A stretch of DNA of 64,000 nt from Planctomyces sp. (GTDB taxonomy: Bacteria; Planctomycetota; Planctomycetia; Planctomycetales; Planctomycetaceae), in assembly GCA_016795105.1 (NCBI GenBank), contig JAEUIH010000002.1, positions 1 to 64,000 of the forward strand. The letters run 5' to 3'. The translations under genes were made by a program, and so were the position numbers. The notes under the pieces are model-generated. The model was given only the letters and a program-made list of their open reading frames with translations. It was not told the origin of the DNA and searched no databases. This document shows positions 42,649-52,850 of this stretch, piece by piece; the stretch's first letter is position 1, and every line of letters begins with the position of its first letter.

Positions 42649-45597
42649 TCACTCTGAAAGAGGAGCGTCCGTTCCTGTCACTTTCGCGACCTTGTTCGAT
42701 TTGAACATTTCATGGTCGGGATCGCCACCTGACTGGAGGTAAGCAACAAGATCGAGGATTTCCTCTTTGTTCAGGTTGTTCAACAGACCGGCGGGCATCA
42801 TGGAAGTTTTTGACACAAACGATTCTTCGATGTCAGACCGAGTAATCGTAGTCAGATTTCCTGGATCCAGCATGTTTTCGCTAACCATAATGTTTTCAGC
42901 ATTCAGATTGACGACTCGTCCAACAACCTGACGACCGCTCTCGAGAACGAAGATGCTGGCTTCATACTGATCAGAGACCACTTTGCTGGGTTCAATCAGG
43001 GCTTCGAGCATCGTTCGAGCATTGTAGCGTCGACCGACAGCCGTCAGTTCCGGCCCAACAATTCCGCCGTCTCCGGCAAATCGATGGCACTTGTAACAGG
43101 CCGTCACGGTAAACATCTTCCGTCCGTTTTCGAAGTTCCGTCCCTTCAGCCCGGCTTCAACGTCTCCCAACAGATCGTCCACTTTCCATTCACGGACAAA
43201 TGGCCGACTGGCTGCTTCTACCAGATTCTCTGCTGGCTTGGGTCGAGCATCCAGGACATCCTTCAATGCCAACTTATCCGCTTCAGAAAGGGTATCGATA
43301 GCTTCCTGTCGGATATTCTTAATGAATCCGGAGAACGAGTTCCCACCTCGGAAGTTGGTGGAATCGACAAACCACTGAAAGTACTCCGTTCGCTGTTCCA
43401 CGGTCCAGTGTTCTTTAAGCGCTCGCAGACACAGAGCATAGTGAATCTGCTCTTCCTGTGTCGTTGCAGCCTTCAACAATGCCACTGTCTTTCCGGCAAC
43501 CTGCGGATCGTTCAGATACACCAGCAGCGCACAGAGTTCTCGATTCAGACGCGTGCTTCTCGCGGGATATCCTGCATTAAGAATGGCGGCCACCTCTGCC
43601 GCAATCTGTTCAGACGGTCGTCCCATTCGAATAAACGACAACGAAAGGACTCGCAGAGCTGCCAGCTTCTGGTCTTCGGTAAGCGAGTTTCCATCGAGTT
43701 TCGCCAAAGACTCGAGCAGCCGCGGTTGAAGTGATCTGTTACCACAGCGAGCCAGTGCCAGTAGTGCATTGATGCGAGATTCGTTGCTTGTTTGTTCAGC
43801 CAGTGCACGTTCCGCCCATTTCTCAACCGGCTGATGTTCAACTGCTATTCTCGCTGCAAATCGAATGTGTCGGTCATTATGTCCAAGATACTTCCACGCC
43901 GTGTCCAGAGCATTTGCGGCATCTGGAGTATGCAGCGACTCCAGTTGACGTCTCAGTGTCCGCCATTCACTGCCTTTATCCCGGGCTACAGCAACGGGTG
44001 CCGTTGATTCGCTGCCGGTATACGTTACGCGATAAAGTCCGGACTGTGTTCTTCGTCCTCCGATCGTGAAATACATTGCCTGATCGAGAGGATTGATCAC
44101 AATGTCTGTGACGGGAAGTGGAGCCGCAGAAATAAATCGTTCGGCTTCCCCAACATATGTTGAGCCTGATGGTGTCATGTGCACTGCATAGATGACCCCA
44201 TAACTCCAGTCAGAAATGAACAGGCTCTTCTGGTACTTCGCCGGAAATTTTGCGCCTGTGCCGAACGCGATTCCGGTAGGAGACCCAGGGCCAATGTCGA
44301 CCACAGAGCCCAGACTGTCCGGATACCAAACCGGCCATTTGCCGGTTCCGGATCGCCACCCAAACTCTGCCCCACTTGAAACATGGTTGACTCGTGTTGG
44401 GCGATACCATGGTGATCCTACGTCCCACTCCATATCTGCATCATAGGTGAAGAGTTCACCCTCGCTGTTATATGCAATGTCGTATTCATTTCGAAAACCA
44501 CTTGCGAGCATCTCCCAGTTTTTGCCATCCGGGTCGACCTTTGCAATCCATCCACCAGGTGCCATGATGCCAACGGCGTGGCCACCTGCATCCCACATTC
44601 TGGGCAGTAGTTGGTCTTCATCCCAATTGCGAGGAACTCGCGAACTGCTGAAGTCAGTCGGTTTCGTATGATTTCCTGCACAGACAACAAGGGATTTCCG
44701 ATCAGGAGACAACAGAACCGCGTGAGGACCGTGTTCCCCGCCACCGTCAAGTTTTCTCAGGTGCTCAACGCTGTCATACTTGTCATCCGAATTCGTGTCG
44801 CGAACGCGATACAGACCCTGCTTTTCCGGATCACCACCGTTCACCATCACATACAGACTATCAAACGCACACAGCAATCCCTGGGCCATCCCGATTTCCA
44901 GGTCGATCGTTTCAATGGCGATCGGGTTGGTTGATCCTATGGCTGGAGGTGTGATTCGATACAGCTTGCTGTACTGGTCTGAAACCAGCAGACGCCCCTT
45001 CGGATCGTTGGTCATGGAAACCCATGATCCCATAGAATCTCCGGGCACTGAATAAAGAAGTTCGACCTTGAAGCCGTCCAGAAACTTCATGTCAGCAACG
45101 GGTGTCGCCTGAGGAACTGGTGGAGCTTCATCGCTCAGCACAATTGATTCAATCAACATCTCGCCCGGCTTTCCCATAGGGTCAACTCGCAGCGATGTGA
45201 CGGGGGAATCAGTTGTGAACCAAAGCTTGACGGATCGAAATTCGTTCCTGCTTCCGCTCAGTTCTCCCTGAACACTGCGTTCTTCTGATGTCCCCGGAGC
45301 AGCTTCAGTTGTCCAGAAGACCTGAATCGGGGTCTTTCCGGCCATGCGAGCTCGAATTTCAACCTGTTGCTGTCCAGCCCGACCTTTCACAGGTGCCGTC
45401 AGAAACGGATCATCTCCGGTTGCAACCACCTTGAGATGCCCATCTTCTATGGAAAGTTGCGTTTGATCATTTGGCTGCCAGCCGGTTGGTTCAGCATCGA
45501 AATCCCAGCGAGCAATCTCGTCGGCATGGACTGGCACCCACATCAATGCACACGCACTGAGCATGCAGGTGAGAAGTCTCAGGGGTCGTACTTTCAT
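42649..45597 (-). CDS. PVC-type heme-binding beta-propeller/HEAT protein
   Basis: 982 aa from MKVRPLRLLTCMLSACALMWVPVHA (signal peptide; GAAGAAG box upstream). A longer frame overlaps the next gene. An N-terminal carbohydrate-binding-like beta domain (about 25-155) is followed by a propeller of the membrane-bound dehydrogenase type (about 170-560: DFKVELLYSVPGDSMGSW-like opening, GEHGPHAVLLSPDRKSLVVCAGNHTKP, GFRNEYDIAYNSEGELFTYDADMEWDVGSPWYRPTRVNHV). HEAT-like helices follow (about 570-830), then a cytochrome c domain with CYKCH in MFTVTACYKCHRFAGDGGIVGPEL. The family is restricted to the PVC superphylum. It probably feeds electrons from a quinoprotein-like or sugar-oxidising reaction. Confidence 0.9.
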   Translation of the reverse strand: MKVRPLRLLTCMLSACALMWVPVHADEIARWDFDAEPTGWQPNDQTQLSIEDGHLKVVATGDDPFLTAPVKGRAGQQQVEIRARMAGKTPIQVFWTTEAAPGTSEERSVQGELSGSRNEFRSVKLWFTTDSPVTSLRVDPMGKPGEMLIESIVLSDEAPPVPQATPVADMKFLDGFKVELLYSVPGDSMGSWVSMTNDPKGRLLVSDQYSKLYRITPPAIGSTNPIAIETIDLEIGMAQGLLCAFDSLYVMVNGGDPEKQGLYRVRDTNSDDKYDSVEHLRKLDGGGEHGPHAVLLSPDRKSLVVCAGNHTKPTDFSSSRVPRNWDEDQLLPRMWDAGGHAVGIMAPGGWIAKVDPDGKNWEMLASGFRNEYDIAYNSEGELFTYDADMEWDVGSPWYRPTRVNHVSSGAEFGWRSGTGKWPVWYPDSLGSVVDIGPGSPTGIAFGTGAKFPAKYQKSLFISDWSYGVIYAVHMTPSGSTYVGEAERFISAAPLPVTDIVINPLDQAMYFTIGGRRTQSGLYRVTYTGSESTAPVAVARDKGSEWRTLRRQLESLHTPDAANALDTAWKYLGHNDRHIRFAARIAVEHQPVEKWAERALAEQTSNESRINALLALARCGNRSLQPRLLESLAKLDGNSLTEDQKLAALRVLSLSFIRMGRPSEQIAAEVAAILNAGYPARSTRLNRELCALLVYLNDPQVAGKTVALLKAATTQEEQIHYALCLRALKEHWTVEQRTEYFQWFVDSTNFRGGNSFSGFIKNIRQEAIDTLSEADKLALKDVLDARPKPAENLVEAASRPFVREWKVDDLLGDVEAGLKGRNFENGRKMFTVTACYKCHRFAGDGGIVGPELTAVGRRYNARTMLEALIEPSKVVSDQYEASIFVLESGRQVVGRVVNLNAENIMVSENMLDPGNLTTITRSDIEESFVSKTSMMPAGLLNNLNKEEILDLVAYLQSGGDPDHEMFKSNKVAKVTGTDAPLSE

Positions 45598-45679
45598 GTC
45601 TTCTTCGCCATAAAGTCTTGAGAAGTATTGGAACGCAAAGGCAGTTTGACCTGCCGGATCTAACGATTCAAGTAAGCCG

Positions 45680-48600
45680 TTATTCGACAATCAGCTTTAT
45701 CGGGGAACTCACATACAGGACTTCTCCCGTTGAACGAACCACACGCAGCGTCACAGTCGGTGTTTCTCCCGCGACGGCTTCCGCAGCAGCAGCCACTGTC
45801 AAATCAGCCATTGACTGTCCTGGTTCGCAGGCGACGGCGGAAGCTGTGACACCCTGAGGCAGCCCATCGAACACCAACTGTACGGGCTCGCCAAAAAGCG
45901 GATGCCTCTGAGCCGGGACCGTCAATACGGCCGTTGCTCCCTTCTTCACTCGCAGCTCCGCAGAAGGTGAAAGCTGGACAGCGTTTTCGACCAGCATTCG
46001 CACCGGAGCCGTCCATGCAGTCTGACCGGTCGGCTGAGCCAGCGGATGATGAACGAAGTCTGCTGAAACAATCGCTTCAATCACTGGCTCCGCAACATCC
46101 AGCGGCACATTGATCAACAAGCTCGCTGCGTCAGAACTGGCCGACACAAACTGAAATTCCGGTGCGCTGACTCCTGGCTTCTCCGGTGAATTTTGATCGG
46201 CAGGGTTTTGCTTCCTTGGGGCTTCCGTCGTCTGAAGCCGGAATCGGCTGAACGGGAGATGCTCCGGACGAATCGAATAGACTCGCAATGGAAGCGAAGC
46301 CGACATTCCTCGGAACAGAATCGGAGGAACACCGTTGATCGACACCGTCGATGTCAACTCATTCCCTGTCCCCGCCAGAATTTCGTCTCGTCGAAACGTG
46401 ATCTGAGATTCTCTGAGGTCATCAATCTGGATTTTCAGCTCTCTGGAGATGTTTGCTTCAAGTCCCTCCGTTCGGCCTTCAATTGTCAATCCACTGGCAG
46501 GGAGATCAGAATTTGACTGGGCGGCTCGACTTCGTGTCAGCAGCACGAAGAGATCCTGATTCGTATCGCTGGCCGCGATCACCTCAGGCTCAATCGTAAC
46601 ACCTGCAAGTCCTTTGACACTTAATCGGATCGGACCCGTGTACCGTGAATCCGCTGTCTGTCTTACTACACTCAATCTGAGAGGAGTGGAGCCATTTGCC
46701 GGAATTGCTACAAACTGATCTCGGGTTTGAATGGAAAATGATGGTCGATCAGTTCGACTCACATTGACACGATAGACACCAGACGGTGATCCTCGACCGG
46801 TGAATTCACGCACGAGCAGCTTCAGTTGAGTGACTCCGTCAGGCACTGTGAACGCAAAAGCAGGATCACTGGCACCTGAATCGCCGTTTGAAGAAGCAAC
46901 AACAGCCTCTCCGTTGTAGAGAATCATCTCAGGCCGGAGCGGGGAGGCGGAACTTCGAGCTCGACATTGAAAATACAGAGTCTGCTTAGCGGTGACTGTC
47001 AGAACGATCTGATCGGTTTGGCCAGGTTCTGAGATTCGGCCATGAATTGACAACGGCAGGTAGGGGGCCACAGTGAATGCCGCATCCACAGGAGCCGCAT
47101 CAAAGGTTCCTTCAATGGGTTCAACAACCTGAGGACCTGCATCGGACGACAGGCCGCCTAAAGGAACGACGGCTGCCCCGGACTCGACCAATATCTGATC
47201 TCCGGACGACTTCAGGACGATCGGATCAGACACACCGCCGGATCCCAATGTCCTGACCGTCCCTCCGACGGAAGTGAGAACTGGTGGAAATGCAGATGAA
47301 GTTCCGGGCAATTCTCCCAGTAGGAGTCGCCAGCTGCTGCCGCCAGGTGCTCGATACTGAAGGTCGTGAACTTCTGCGAAATACAGTCCGTCGGCAGGCA
47401 CCGTGAATGTGGCTCGCGCGTCCCCGGCGAGATCAGGCTGCTGCCACTGGACGGCTATTGGTCCGCCCTGCTGATTCTTGATCTCAACAACCGGGTCAAG
47501 CATCGAACCAATTCGCCGAGCTTCAACTTCTGCTGAAATCTTTTGACCTGCTTTCGCATGAAAGAAGACGCGCTTCTGCTCCGTTCCGGAAATCACACCG
47601 GAGACCGCAACCGGCAACGTTGTCAGTGGTGCCGCCTGGGTCACCTGCGACTCTGGGAGTTGAGTCAGACCATCAACGGAGATGACAAGGGGCTGACTTG
47701 TGCCACCGTTGGTCACGGCTCGCAAAAGATATCTGCCTGGAACTGTACCTGCCGGAACTTCGATCTGACATGTGATCCTCGATGAATCCACGTGATTTAC
47801 CATCGTCACCGGCCAAAGCGGCGATCCGATTCGAAGAGTCGCCCCGGTCAGATTTTGCCCCGTGATTTCGATGGAGTTCGCTTTTCCGATCTGAAGTCCC
47901 CGCTGAGAAATTGCACTGATGACTGGTGAGGCGATCACTGAAGCCGGGGTCGAAGAAACCTCAGCGGCAATTTGATCGGCCGCTGAACCCGCAGATTCTC
48001 GAAACAGCAGTGCGGCGTCAGCATCACTCAGTGCTTCGCTGAAAACATGAAATTCATCGCACGCGAGTTGAGTCAGTTCGCCACCAGCAAAGCTTCCGCC
48101 GATTGTGAGAGGCGTGTCACTCTGGCAGTTGGGCAATTGTACATCGTTCAACCACGCGTCATTGCCATCGACAATACCTCCGCTGACCGATCGCGCAACA
48201 ATGGGAGTCCCATTGATATAAAGACGAATGCGGATGTCATCCAGATCAGTGTCTGCATCAGTTCCGGGCGCATCGCCCTGTTGCCAGACTGCGGTCACAT
48301 GGACGCGGCGAAAACTCCCTATCGTGGAATGAGCGCTGTAAACTGCAGCCTTGTAGCCGGATCCATCGTTCACATATGCCTGAAAGACATCACCCGCCAA
48401 TGTATAGTTGATTCCAAAGTTGGTCTTGTTCGGCGCCGCAGGATGTCGCTTCGCAAACAGTCCATGATACGAATTATCGGAGAGCGGATGCAGGCTGGCG
48501 AACAATCCGGAAACGGTAACAGCTTCCGGACGATTGATATCTCCGCTGTTGACCACCGACACGATCTGCTGGGTGGTTGGCGTCAGTACCACTGCGTTTC

Positions 48601-48838
48601 CTCGGTCGGCTGAAAACGCAGCCCCAAGACTGCTGCCTCCCGCCGGAAGCGAAACAGCGTCAGGACCAGCCCCATTTTTTGCAGTATCTGCGGCGGTTCG
48701 CAAATCCCCCGCACGCACTGGATCATCGAATTGCAGACTCAGAACTGCTCGGTCGCGGACCTCTGCGGACGATGCAGCAGAGCCGCTGAACACCAGAACA
48801 GCAAACAGAATCGGCGCATATGCCACTGTATTTCGCAT
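45680..48838 (-). CDS. Giant secreted protein with LamG-like and repeated beta-sandwich domains
   Basis: 1052 aa from MRNTVAYAPILFAVLVFSGSAASSA (signal peptide). A LamG/concanavalin-like domain fills about 30-260 (SNSYHGLFAKRHPAA, GSFRRVHVTAVWQQGD, IRLYINGTPIVARS, ACDEFHVFSEALSDADAALLF). An IPT/TIG-type sheet (about 285-360, GLQIGKANSIEITGQNLTGATLRIG) is followed by pre-peptidase C-terminal-like domains (about 385-480: KRVFFHAKAGQKISAEVEARRIGSMLDPVVEI ... GLYFAEVHDLQYRAPGGSSWRLLLG; and about 575-680). The ending holds beta domains of unknown type. It probably binds polysaccharide at the cell surface. It lies 82 bp upstream of the heme protein gene on the same strand, so the pair is a likely operon. 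Confidence 0.85.
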   Translation of the reverse strand: MRNTVAYAPILFAVLVFSGSAASSAEVRDRAVLSLQFDDPVRAGDLRTAADTAKNGAGPDAVSLPAGGSSLGAAFSADRGNAVVLTPTTQQIVSVVNSGDINRPEAVTVSGLFASLHPLSDNSYHGLFAKRHPAAPNKTNFGINYTLAGDVFQAYVNDGSGYKAAVYSAHSTIGSFRRVHVTAVWQQGDAPGTDADTDLDDIRIRLYINGTPIVARSVSGGIVDGNDAWLNDVQLPNCQSDTPLTIGGSFAGGELTQLACDEFHVFSEALSDADAALLFRESAGSAADQIAAEVSSTPASVIASPVISAISQRGLQIGKANSIEITGQNLTGATLRIGSPLWPVTMVNHVDSSRITCQIEVPAGTVPGRYLLRAVTNGGTSQPLVISVDGLTQLPESQVTQAAPLTTLPVAVSGVISGTEQKRVFFHAKAGQKISAEVEARRIGSMLDPVVEIKNQQGGPIAVQWQQPDLAGDARATFTVPADGLYFAEVHDLQYRAPGGSSWRLLLGELPGTSSAFPPVLTSVGGTVRTLGSGGVSDPIVLKSSGDQILVESGAAVVPLGGLSSDAGPQVVEPIEGTFDAAPVDAAFTVAPYLPLSIHGRISEPGQTDQIVLTVTAKQTLYFQCRARSSASPLRPEMILYNGEAVVASSNGDSGASDPAFAFTVPDGVTQLKLLVREFTGRGSPSGVYRVNVSRTDRPSFSIQTRDQFVAIPANGSTPLRLSVVRQTADSRYTGPIRLSVKGLAGVTIEPEVIAASDTNQDLFVLLTRSRAAQSNSDLPASGLTIEGRTEGLEANISRELKIQIDDLRESQITFRRDEILAGTGNELTSTVSINGVPPILFRGMSASLPLRVYSIRPEHLPFSRFRLQTTEAPRKQNPADQNSPEKPGVSAPEFQFVSASSDAASLLINVPLDVAEPVIEAIVSADFVHHPLAQPTGQTAWTAPVRMLVENAVQLSPSAELRVKKGATAVLTVPAQRHPLFGEPVQLVFDGLPQGVTASAVACEPGQSMADLTVAAAAEAVAGETPTVTLRVVRSTGEVLYVSSPIKLIVE

Positions 48839-49276
48839 ACCGAATAGCACCCTTTTTCGAGGATTTTAGGGGTAGATCACAGTAGGAGGAGGGAAAAAGC
48901 AATCGGCGAGGCCGTTCATCGTGGCGTTTTTTCCTCGCCTCGGCAAGCGCACAGGCCCTAAGGGCAAGCCGAATCGAGATTAACGGTTAAAGAGGTTTTG
49001 ATTCTGCTTGACCCGACAGAATTCGGAGTTTTAGCATGGGGAATTGGATTTCGAGGGATGCGGCGACTGTTCCGGTTCGGTAAGCTGGAACCGTTTCGGC
49101 AGGCACGGGAAATGGAATTGGCAGTTCGATGCCTCCTAGTCCTTTGTCCTTTCGAAGTCTTTTGATCCCAATCGCCGATCTGAATGATGAGCTATATTGT
49201 CTTCCGAGGGTATTTCGCCCCTGGAGCGGATGTCAGACGGCAGTTCCTGAGTGAACGACGTGTCGGAGTTGTTTGA
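48839..49276. other. Divergent intergenic region
   Basis: No gene is supported. It holds a GGCGAGG (48905-48911) / CCTCGCC (48933-48939) inverted pair with a T-rich loop and, near 49009, a TTGACC that may be a -35 for the coiled-coil gene on the right. Confidence 0.4.
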
Positions 49277-50206
49277 ATGAGCACTCTCGGTAAGGTTTGT
49301 CTTGTCCTGACCATCCTTGCGCTGATCGGTGGGGCCATACTTGGCGGAATGCTGGGTGGCACTGCAAATTCGTGGGCCGTCAAACTTCGTGACGCCAAAG
49401 AAAAGTCAAAAAAAGAAATCGAGAGCGCTGAAAAATCCTACGCGGATTTGCGGGCTGCTGAAGCGGAACTGGCCCGCAAAAAGCTTGGATGGGGTTACGA
49501 ATGGACGTTTGCCGGTGACGGAAGTATTCAGATCACTCAGGCAACCGGAGAACTCACCATCCGTGGCCTCGGGAAAGCAAACGGCCTGACAGTTGGACAG
49601 ACAACGACAGAAAACGGCCAGCAGGTTCCGGTAATTCCAATTGTGCATGTCTTTGCACCGTCAAATGACAATACAAGCGTCGTCTATATTGGTGAATTTC
49701 GCGCCAACGTAAATCTCCTCGGCGACACAGATTGTGTTCTCGTTCCGACCTGGACACCGAACCCACAGGAAGTTGCAGGCTGGAACATGACTGGCATGGG
49801 AGCACGCCTTCGTTCAATCGTTCCGCCGACTGAACGTGCGGAGATTGATGGTCTCGTACAAACCATTATTCGAGGGATGAACAGTAGAAATCAGCTTGAC
49901 GCCAGCATCAAGAGCCAGACAGCTCTATATCAGGCGGCCGTTCAGCAGCGGGAAGTTCGTAAAGGTGAATTACTTGGCAACGAAGATGTTCCCCTGATTG
50001 AAGACCGCCCGGAATTTCGCATTGGGTTGTTGAAGGCTCTTGAGAATCTTGAAGAAGAACGAAACGGCGTTCAGGTGGCCGTTGATACATTACGGCGTAT
50101 GATTAAGACAGAAGCCGATAAGCGGTCGGAAACTCTGGGCCAGCTTCAGGAACTCGCTGAAAAACTTCCCGAACCCTCTTCGCGGGTTTCGAAGCGACAG
50201 GACTGA
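49277..50206 (+). CDS. Membrane-anchored coiled-coil protein, planctomycete hypothetical
   Basis: 309 aa. One membrane helix (about 5-28, LGKVCLVLTILALIGGAILGGMLGG) is followed by a coiled coil (about 38-70, DAKEKSKKEIESAEKSYADLRAAEAELARKK). A compact beta-rich segment with GWGYEWTFAGDGSIQI and EFRANVNLLGDTDCVLVPTW comes next. A second long coiled coil (about 225-300, NLEEERNGVQVAVDTLRRMIKTEADKRSETLGQLQELAEKL) ends it. The design recalls planctomycete envelope proteins of unknown role. The rhomboid gene follows 61 bp downstream on the same strand. Confidence 0.7.
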   Translation: MSTLGKVCLVLTILALIGGAILGGMLGGTANSWAVKLRDAKEKSKKEIESAEKSYADLRAAEAELARKKLGWGYEWTFAGDGSIQITQATGELTIRGLGKANGLTVGQTTTENGQQVPVIPIVHVFAPSNDNTSVVYIGEFRANVNLLGDTDCVLVPTWTPNPQEVAGWNMTGMGARLRSIVPPTERAEIDGLVQTIIRGMNSRNQLDASIKSQTALYQAAVQQREVRKGELLGNEDVPLIEDRPEFRIGLLKALENLEEERNGVQVAVDTLRRMIKTEADKRSETLGQLQELAEKLPEPSSRVSKRQD

Positions 50207-50267
50207 GAACTCTGCCTGTTCAAATCTGCGGCTGAACACCTGAGAGCGACAGAACGGATGGATCGCG

Positions 50268-51173
50268 ATGGGGATTGAGGACAGAGAGTACCTCCGAGAC
50301 GAAGATGGATATAGCGCCTATTCGGAACATGGTCCGCGCAGTGGTCCGACGTCGATTGTCACGAAGATCATTATTGTTACGGCAATCGTCTATCTGCTGC
50401 AGCTGTTTTCCATTGGCCCAAATGGCCAATCTCTTGTAACTTCCTGGCTCAAGTTGACCACCGCAGACCTGTTTCAACGGGGGCAAATCTGGCGAATCCT
50501 GACCTACGCGTTTTGCCACAGTGAACAGAGCCTGTTCCACATCCTGATGAATATGCTGGGGCTGCACTTCTTTGGCCGACCGCTTAGCCAGAGAATGGGG
50601 GATCGGGAATTCCTCTGGTTCTATTTGAGTTCTGCGGTCTTCGCCGGTATCTGCTCACTCGTGTTTTACCAGTTTGTGCAGACGTCGACATCGGTGATCG
50701 GAGCTTCAGGTGCCGTACTGGCAGTGTGCATGCTCTACGCGATGTTGTATCCCCGAAACATCATCTTACTGTTTGGTGTTCTCCCGATTGAGGCCAGATG
50801 GCTCGTGGCATTGTATGCAGCGTCTGACGCAATTCCGGTTGTTCTGGAACTCACAACCGGCCGGAAAACGTCCGGTGTTGCTCACTCTGCTCACCTTGGT
50901 GGCCTGCTGTTTGGGTTCCTGTACATGCGATGGAACATGCATCTGACGAGTTGGTGGGATCGATTCGCGAAGCGAATGAAGACCGCTCGACAGGTGAAGA
51001 AATCAAACCTTCGAGTTTACAGTCCGCCAAACCAACCCGAATCAGACCTCAGCGCCCAAATGGATGCGATCCTCGAGAAGATCAGTCAGAAAGGCGAAGC
51101 AAGCTTAACTGAAAAGGAACGAAATATCCTCAATCAGGCCAGCAAGCAACTGAGAAAGAATCGCGAAAAGTAG
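50268..51173 (+). CDS. Rhomboid-family intramembrane serine protease
   Basis: 301 aa with six predicted membrane segments between about 30 and 220. The Ser/His dyad is intact: Ser in SVIGASGAVLAVC (GxSG motif) and His in SAHLGGLLFGFLYMRW. The preceding segments contain WRILTYAFCHSEQSLFHILMNMLGLHFFG, the family's HxxxHxxxN region. Rhomboids cut membrane proteins within the bilayer. The C-terminal about 80 residues are cytoplasmic and helical (DLSAQMDAILEKISQKGEASLTEKERNILNQASKQL), matching a short DUF found after many planctomycete rhomboids. Confidence 0.95.
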   Translation: MGIEDREYLRDEDGYSAYSEHGPRSGPTSIVTKIIIVTAIVYLLQLFSIGPNGQSLVTSWLKLTTADLFQRGQIWRILTYAFCHSEQSLFHILMNMLGLHFFGRPLSQRMGDREFLWFYLSSAVFAGICSLVFYQFVQTSTSVIGASGAVLAVCMLYAMLYPRNIILLFGVLPIEARWLVALYAASDAIPVVLELTTGRKTSGVAHSAHLGGLLFGFLYMRWNMHLTSWWDRFAKRMKTARQVKKSNLRVYSPPNQPESDLSAQMDAILEKISQKGEASLTEKERNILNQASKQLRKNREK

Positions 51174-51194
51174 CGAGCATCGTGTCTGCAGGCA

Positions 51195-51494
51195 TCATCT
51201 GAGAACTGACGTGCAAATGTACGGAGTTCGATCCACAAGTGGCAGAACATAGGGCTGATAGACAGTCCTGAACCCGGTTGCAGTCCTGTGAACTTCCAGT
51301 GCTTCCTGAGAAGCCCAACGTTCAACAAGCACGAATGTGTCTGCGACAGACGAGGATTCATAGACCTCAAACCGCTCGCAGCCTGGCTCCGCAAGCGACA
51401 GTCGAGCCTGTTCTTTCAGAAGTTCACGCAGTCGTTCCATTGAGCTCCTTTCGTGAGCCTTCAGAACGACAATCAAATCCACTGCAGTGCTCAT
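51195..51494 (-). CDS. Antibiotic biosynthesis monooxygenase (ABM) domain protein
   Basis: 99 aa from MSTAVDLIVVLKAHERSS with AGAGG upstream. A longer frame starts 17 codons earlier without a clear site. The dimeric alpha+beta barrel motif is seen: IVVLKAHERSSMERLRELLKEQARLSLAEPGCERFEVYESSSVADTFVLVERWASQEALEVHRTA. ABM proteins include oxygenases for aromatic polyketides, heme-degrading enzymes and quinone-modifying ones, so substrate and role are open. It follows the FtsQ-like gene on the same strand by 57 bp. Confidence 0.9.
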   Translation of the reverse strand: MSTAVDLIVVLKAHERSSMERLRELLKEQARLSLAEPGCERFEVYESSSVADTFVLVERWASQEALEVHRTATGFRTVYQPYVLPLVDRTPYICTSVLR

Positions 51495-51551
51495 GCTTCG
51501 TGCCTCTTGAATCCATGCCTGATCAGTTGAGGGTTCAGGTTTCACTGGCGA

Positions 51552-52556
51552 TTAATTGAAGTTTCTGGTCTCACCAGATTCGGTTGCAAGTCGAGCTCGG
51601 CCGATACCGTTCCAGGGTCGAATATCGATTTCCCAGGGACCATGTTCAGCATCAAACCCACCGTAGTCATGAGAGTAATCGGCTAACCTCTGGATCTTCT
51701 GATCAACGGCCAGTTCTCCGGGATGAATCGTGGACGGTGAGCGGCCCCAGAGTATTTCAGACCCGCCAGTTGTCCTCAGCTGATACTCGAGTTGATCAGA
51801 CTCATCGTTCAACGCAACTCTGCGCGGCACAAGGATTGCTTCGAGTCCGAACTGCGTCCAGCGCGGTTGTGCGTCTGGCCCTGGCTGTAGAAGAACCGAA
51901 GCGAGTTCAGCGGCGCCATGCACTACAGGATCTCCCCATGGCTGACCAAGTCCTCCGGAGGGAACACTGGAAACGCGTTCAATGACCGGATATCGCTCGA
52001 TATCAGCAACTGTAAAATCTTCCGGAGGCAGCAGCACTCCGTGTTTGTCGATTGGATAATATCCGCCAAAGCCCTTCACCATGGCGACAGGTTCCCGGTA
52101 GATCACTTCCACCTGCAACCTCGCCGGAAATGTCTTCCGAACGTAACTCACGTTCTCAATCCATGGATGGGTATAGAAGGCAGCCGCAACTCGTTCGCTC
52201 AGAGTTTCGTCAAGCAGCGACTGAGACTCCCCAAATTCGGCTCGTGCAAATACCTGCCTGACGAGGTCGGGCGGCACACATCGTGGAGCCGGGTTGATCG
52301 TCACCTGATCCGGACCAACTCGATATTCCGGTCGATTATTCAGCGATGGCAGATGCCGTGAAATCACGGGCATGCAAACCCAGGCCGAGGCAAAGAGTGC
52401 CAGAAGAACCAACCGCCGAGGCCTCAGCCACTTTCGAAATGCAGACTTCCCTGAGGCTGCACTTGCTCCCGGCGCTGTACCGACAGCATTCTTCGGAAGA
52501 CACTCTGGCTCTGCCTTTTTTGCTTTTGGTTTGCGGCTTCCGGACCCTTTGGCCAT
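51552..52556 (-). CDS. FtsQ-like POTRA-domain cell division protein
   Basis: 334 aa. A basic cytoplasmic tail (about 1-48, with KGSGSRKPKAKKAEP) leads to one membrane helix (about 49-68). A POTRA-like region follows (about 85-165): LVRQVFARAEFGESQSLLDETLSERVAAAFYTHPWIENVSYVRKTFPARLQVEVIYREPVAMVK then PIDKHGVLL. The W-I-x-x-V-x-V-x-R-x-x-P-x-x-L-x-V-x-V-x-E-P pattern is that of FtsQ/DivIB. FtsQ with FtsL and FtsB recruits the septal synthesis machinery. It is about 38 kb from the dcw-like cluster, which is unusual, and no ftsA or ftsZ is visible. Confidence 0.82.
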   Translation of the reverse strand: MAKGSGSRKPKAKKAEPECLPKNAVGTAPGASAASGKSAFRKWLRPRRLVLLALFASAWVCMPVISRHLPSLNNRPEYRVGPDQVTINPAPRCVPPDLVRQVFARAEFGESQSLLDETLSERVAAAFYTHPWIENVSYVRKTFPARLQVEVIYREPVAMVKGFGGYYPIDKHGVLLPPEDFTVADIERYPVIERVSSVPSGGLGQPWGDPVVHGAAELASVLLQPGPDAQPRWTQFGLEAILVPRRVALNDESDQLEYQLRTTGGSEILWGRSPSTIHPGELAVDQKIQRLADYSHDYGGFDAEHGPWEIDIRPWNGIGRARLATESGETRNFN

Positions 52557-52751
52557 CCCAGTCGTTCCTTCGGGTTGAAACGGAATTCAATGGAATTACT
52601 ATGATCAGAGGATGATCAATCACCGCAAGTGTGCGCTCAGATGATCGCTGTGTTGATCCTTTCCGACGAAATCCCGACGTTTCAGACGTTCCCTGCACAA
52701 ACTCTGACGAACGAACCGATTTGGCAAACTCTGGCGCTTCCCCCATCGTCG

Positions 52752-52804
52752 TGGATCGCTCCGCGATCCATCATCCCCCATGGTAGCGGATCGCTCCGCG
52801 ATCC
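52752..52804. repeat. Paired GTAG/GTGG-hairpin repeats with TCC apex
   Basis: Two hairpins share TCC loops. TGGATCGC-TCC-GCGATCCA lies at 52752-52770. GGATCGC-TCC-GCGATCC lies at 52788-52804, preceded by GTAGC at 52783. The second carries the same GTAG leader as the 41 kb elements and the arrays. They lie in the 294-bp gap between the FtsQ-like gene start and the antiporter gene end. I see no gene in that gap. Confidence 0.85.
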
Positions 52805-52850
52805 ACCATCCCCGCCCCGTATGCCCGCCGGTGGGAGACAACTCTGCAAA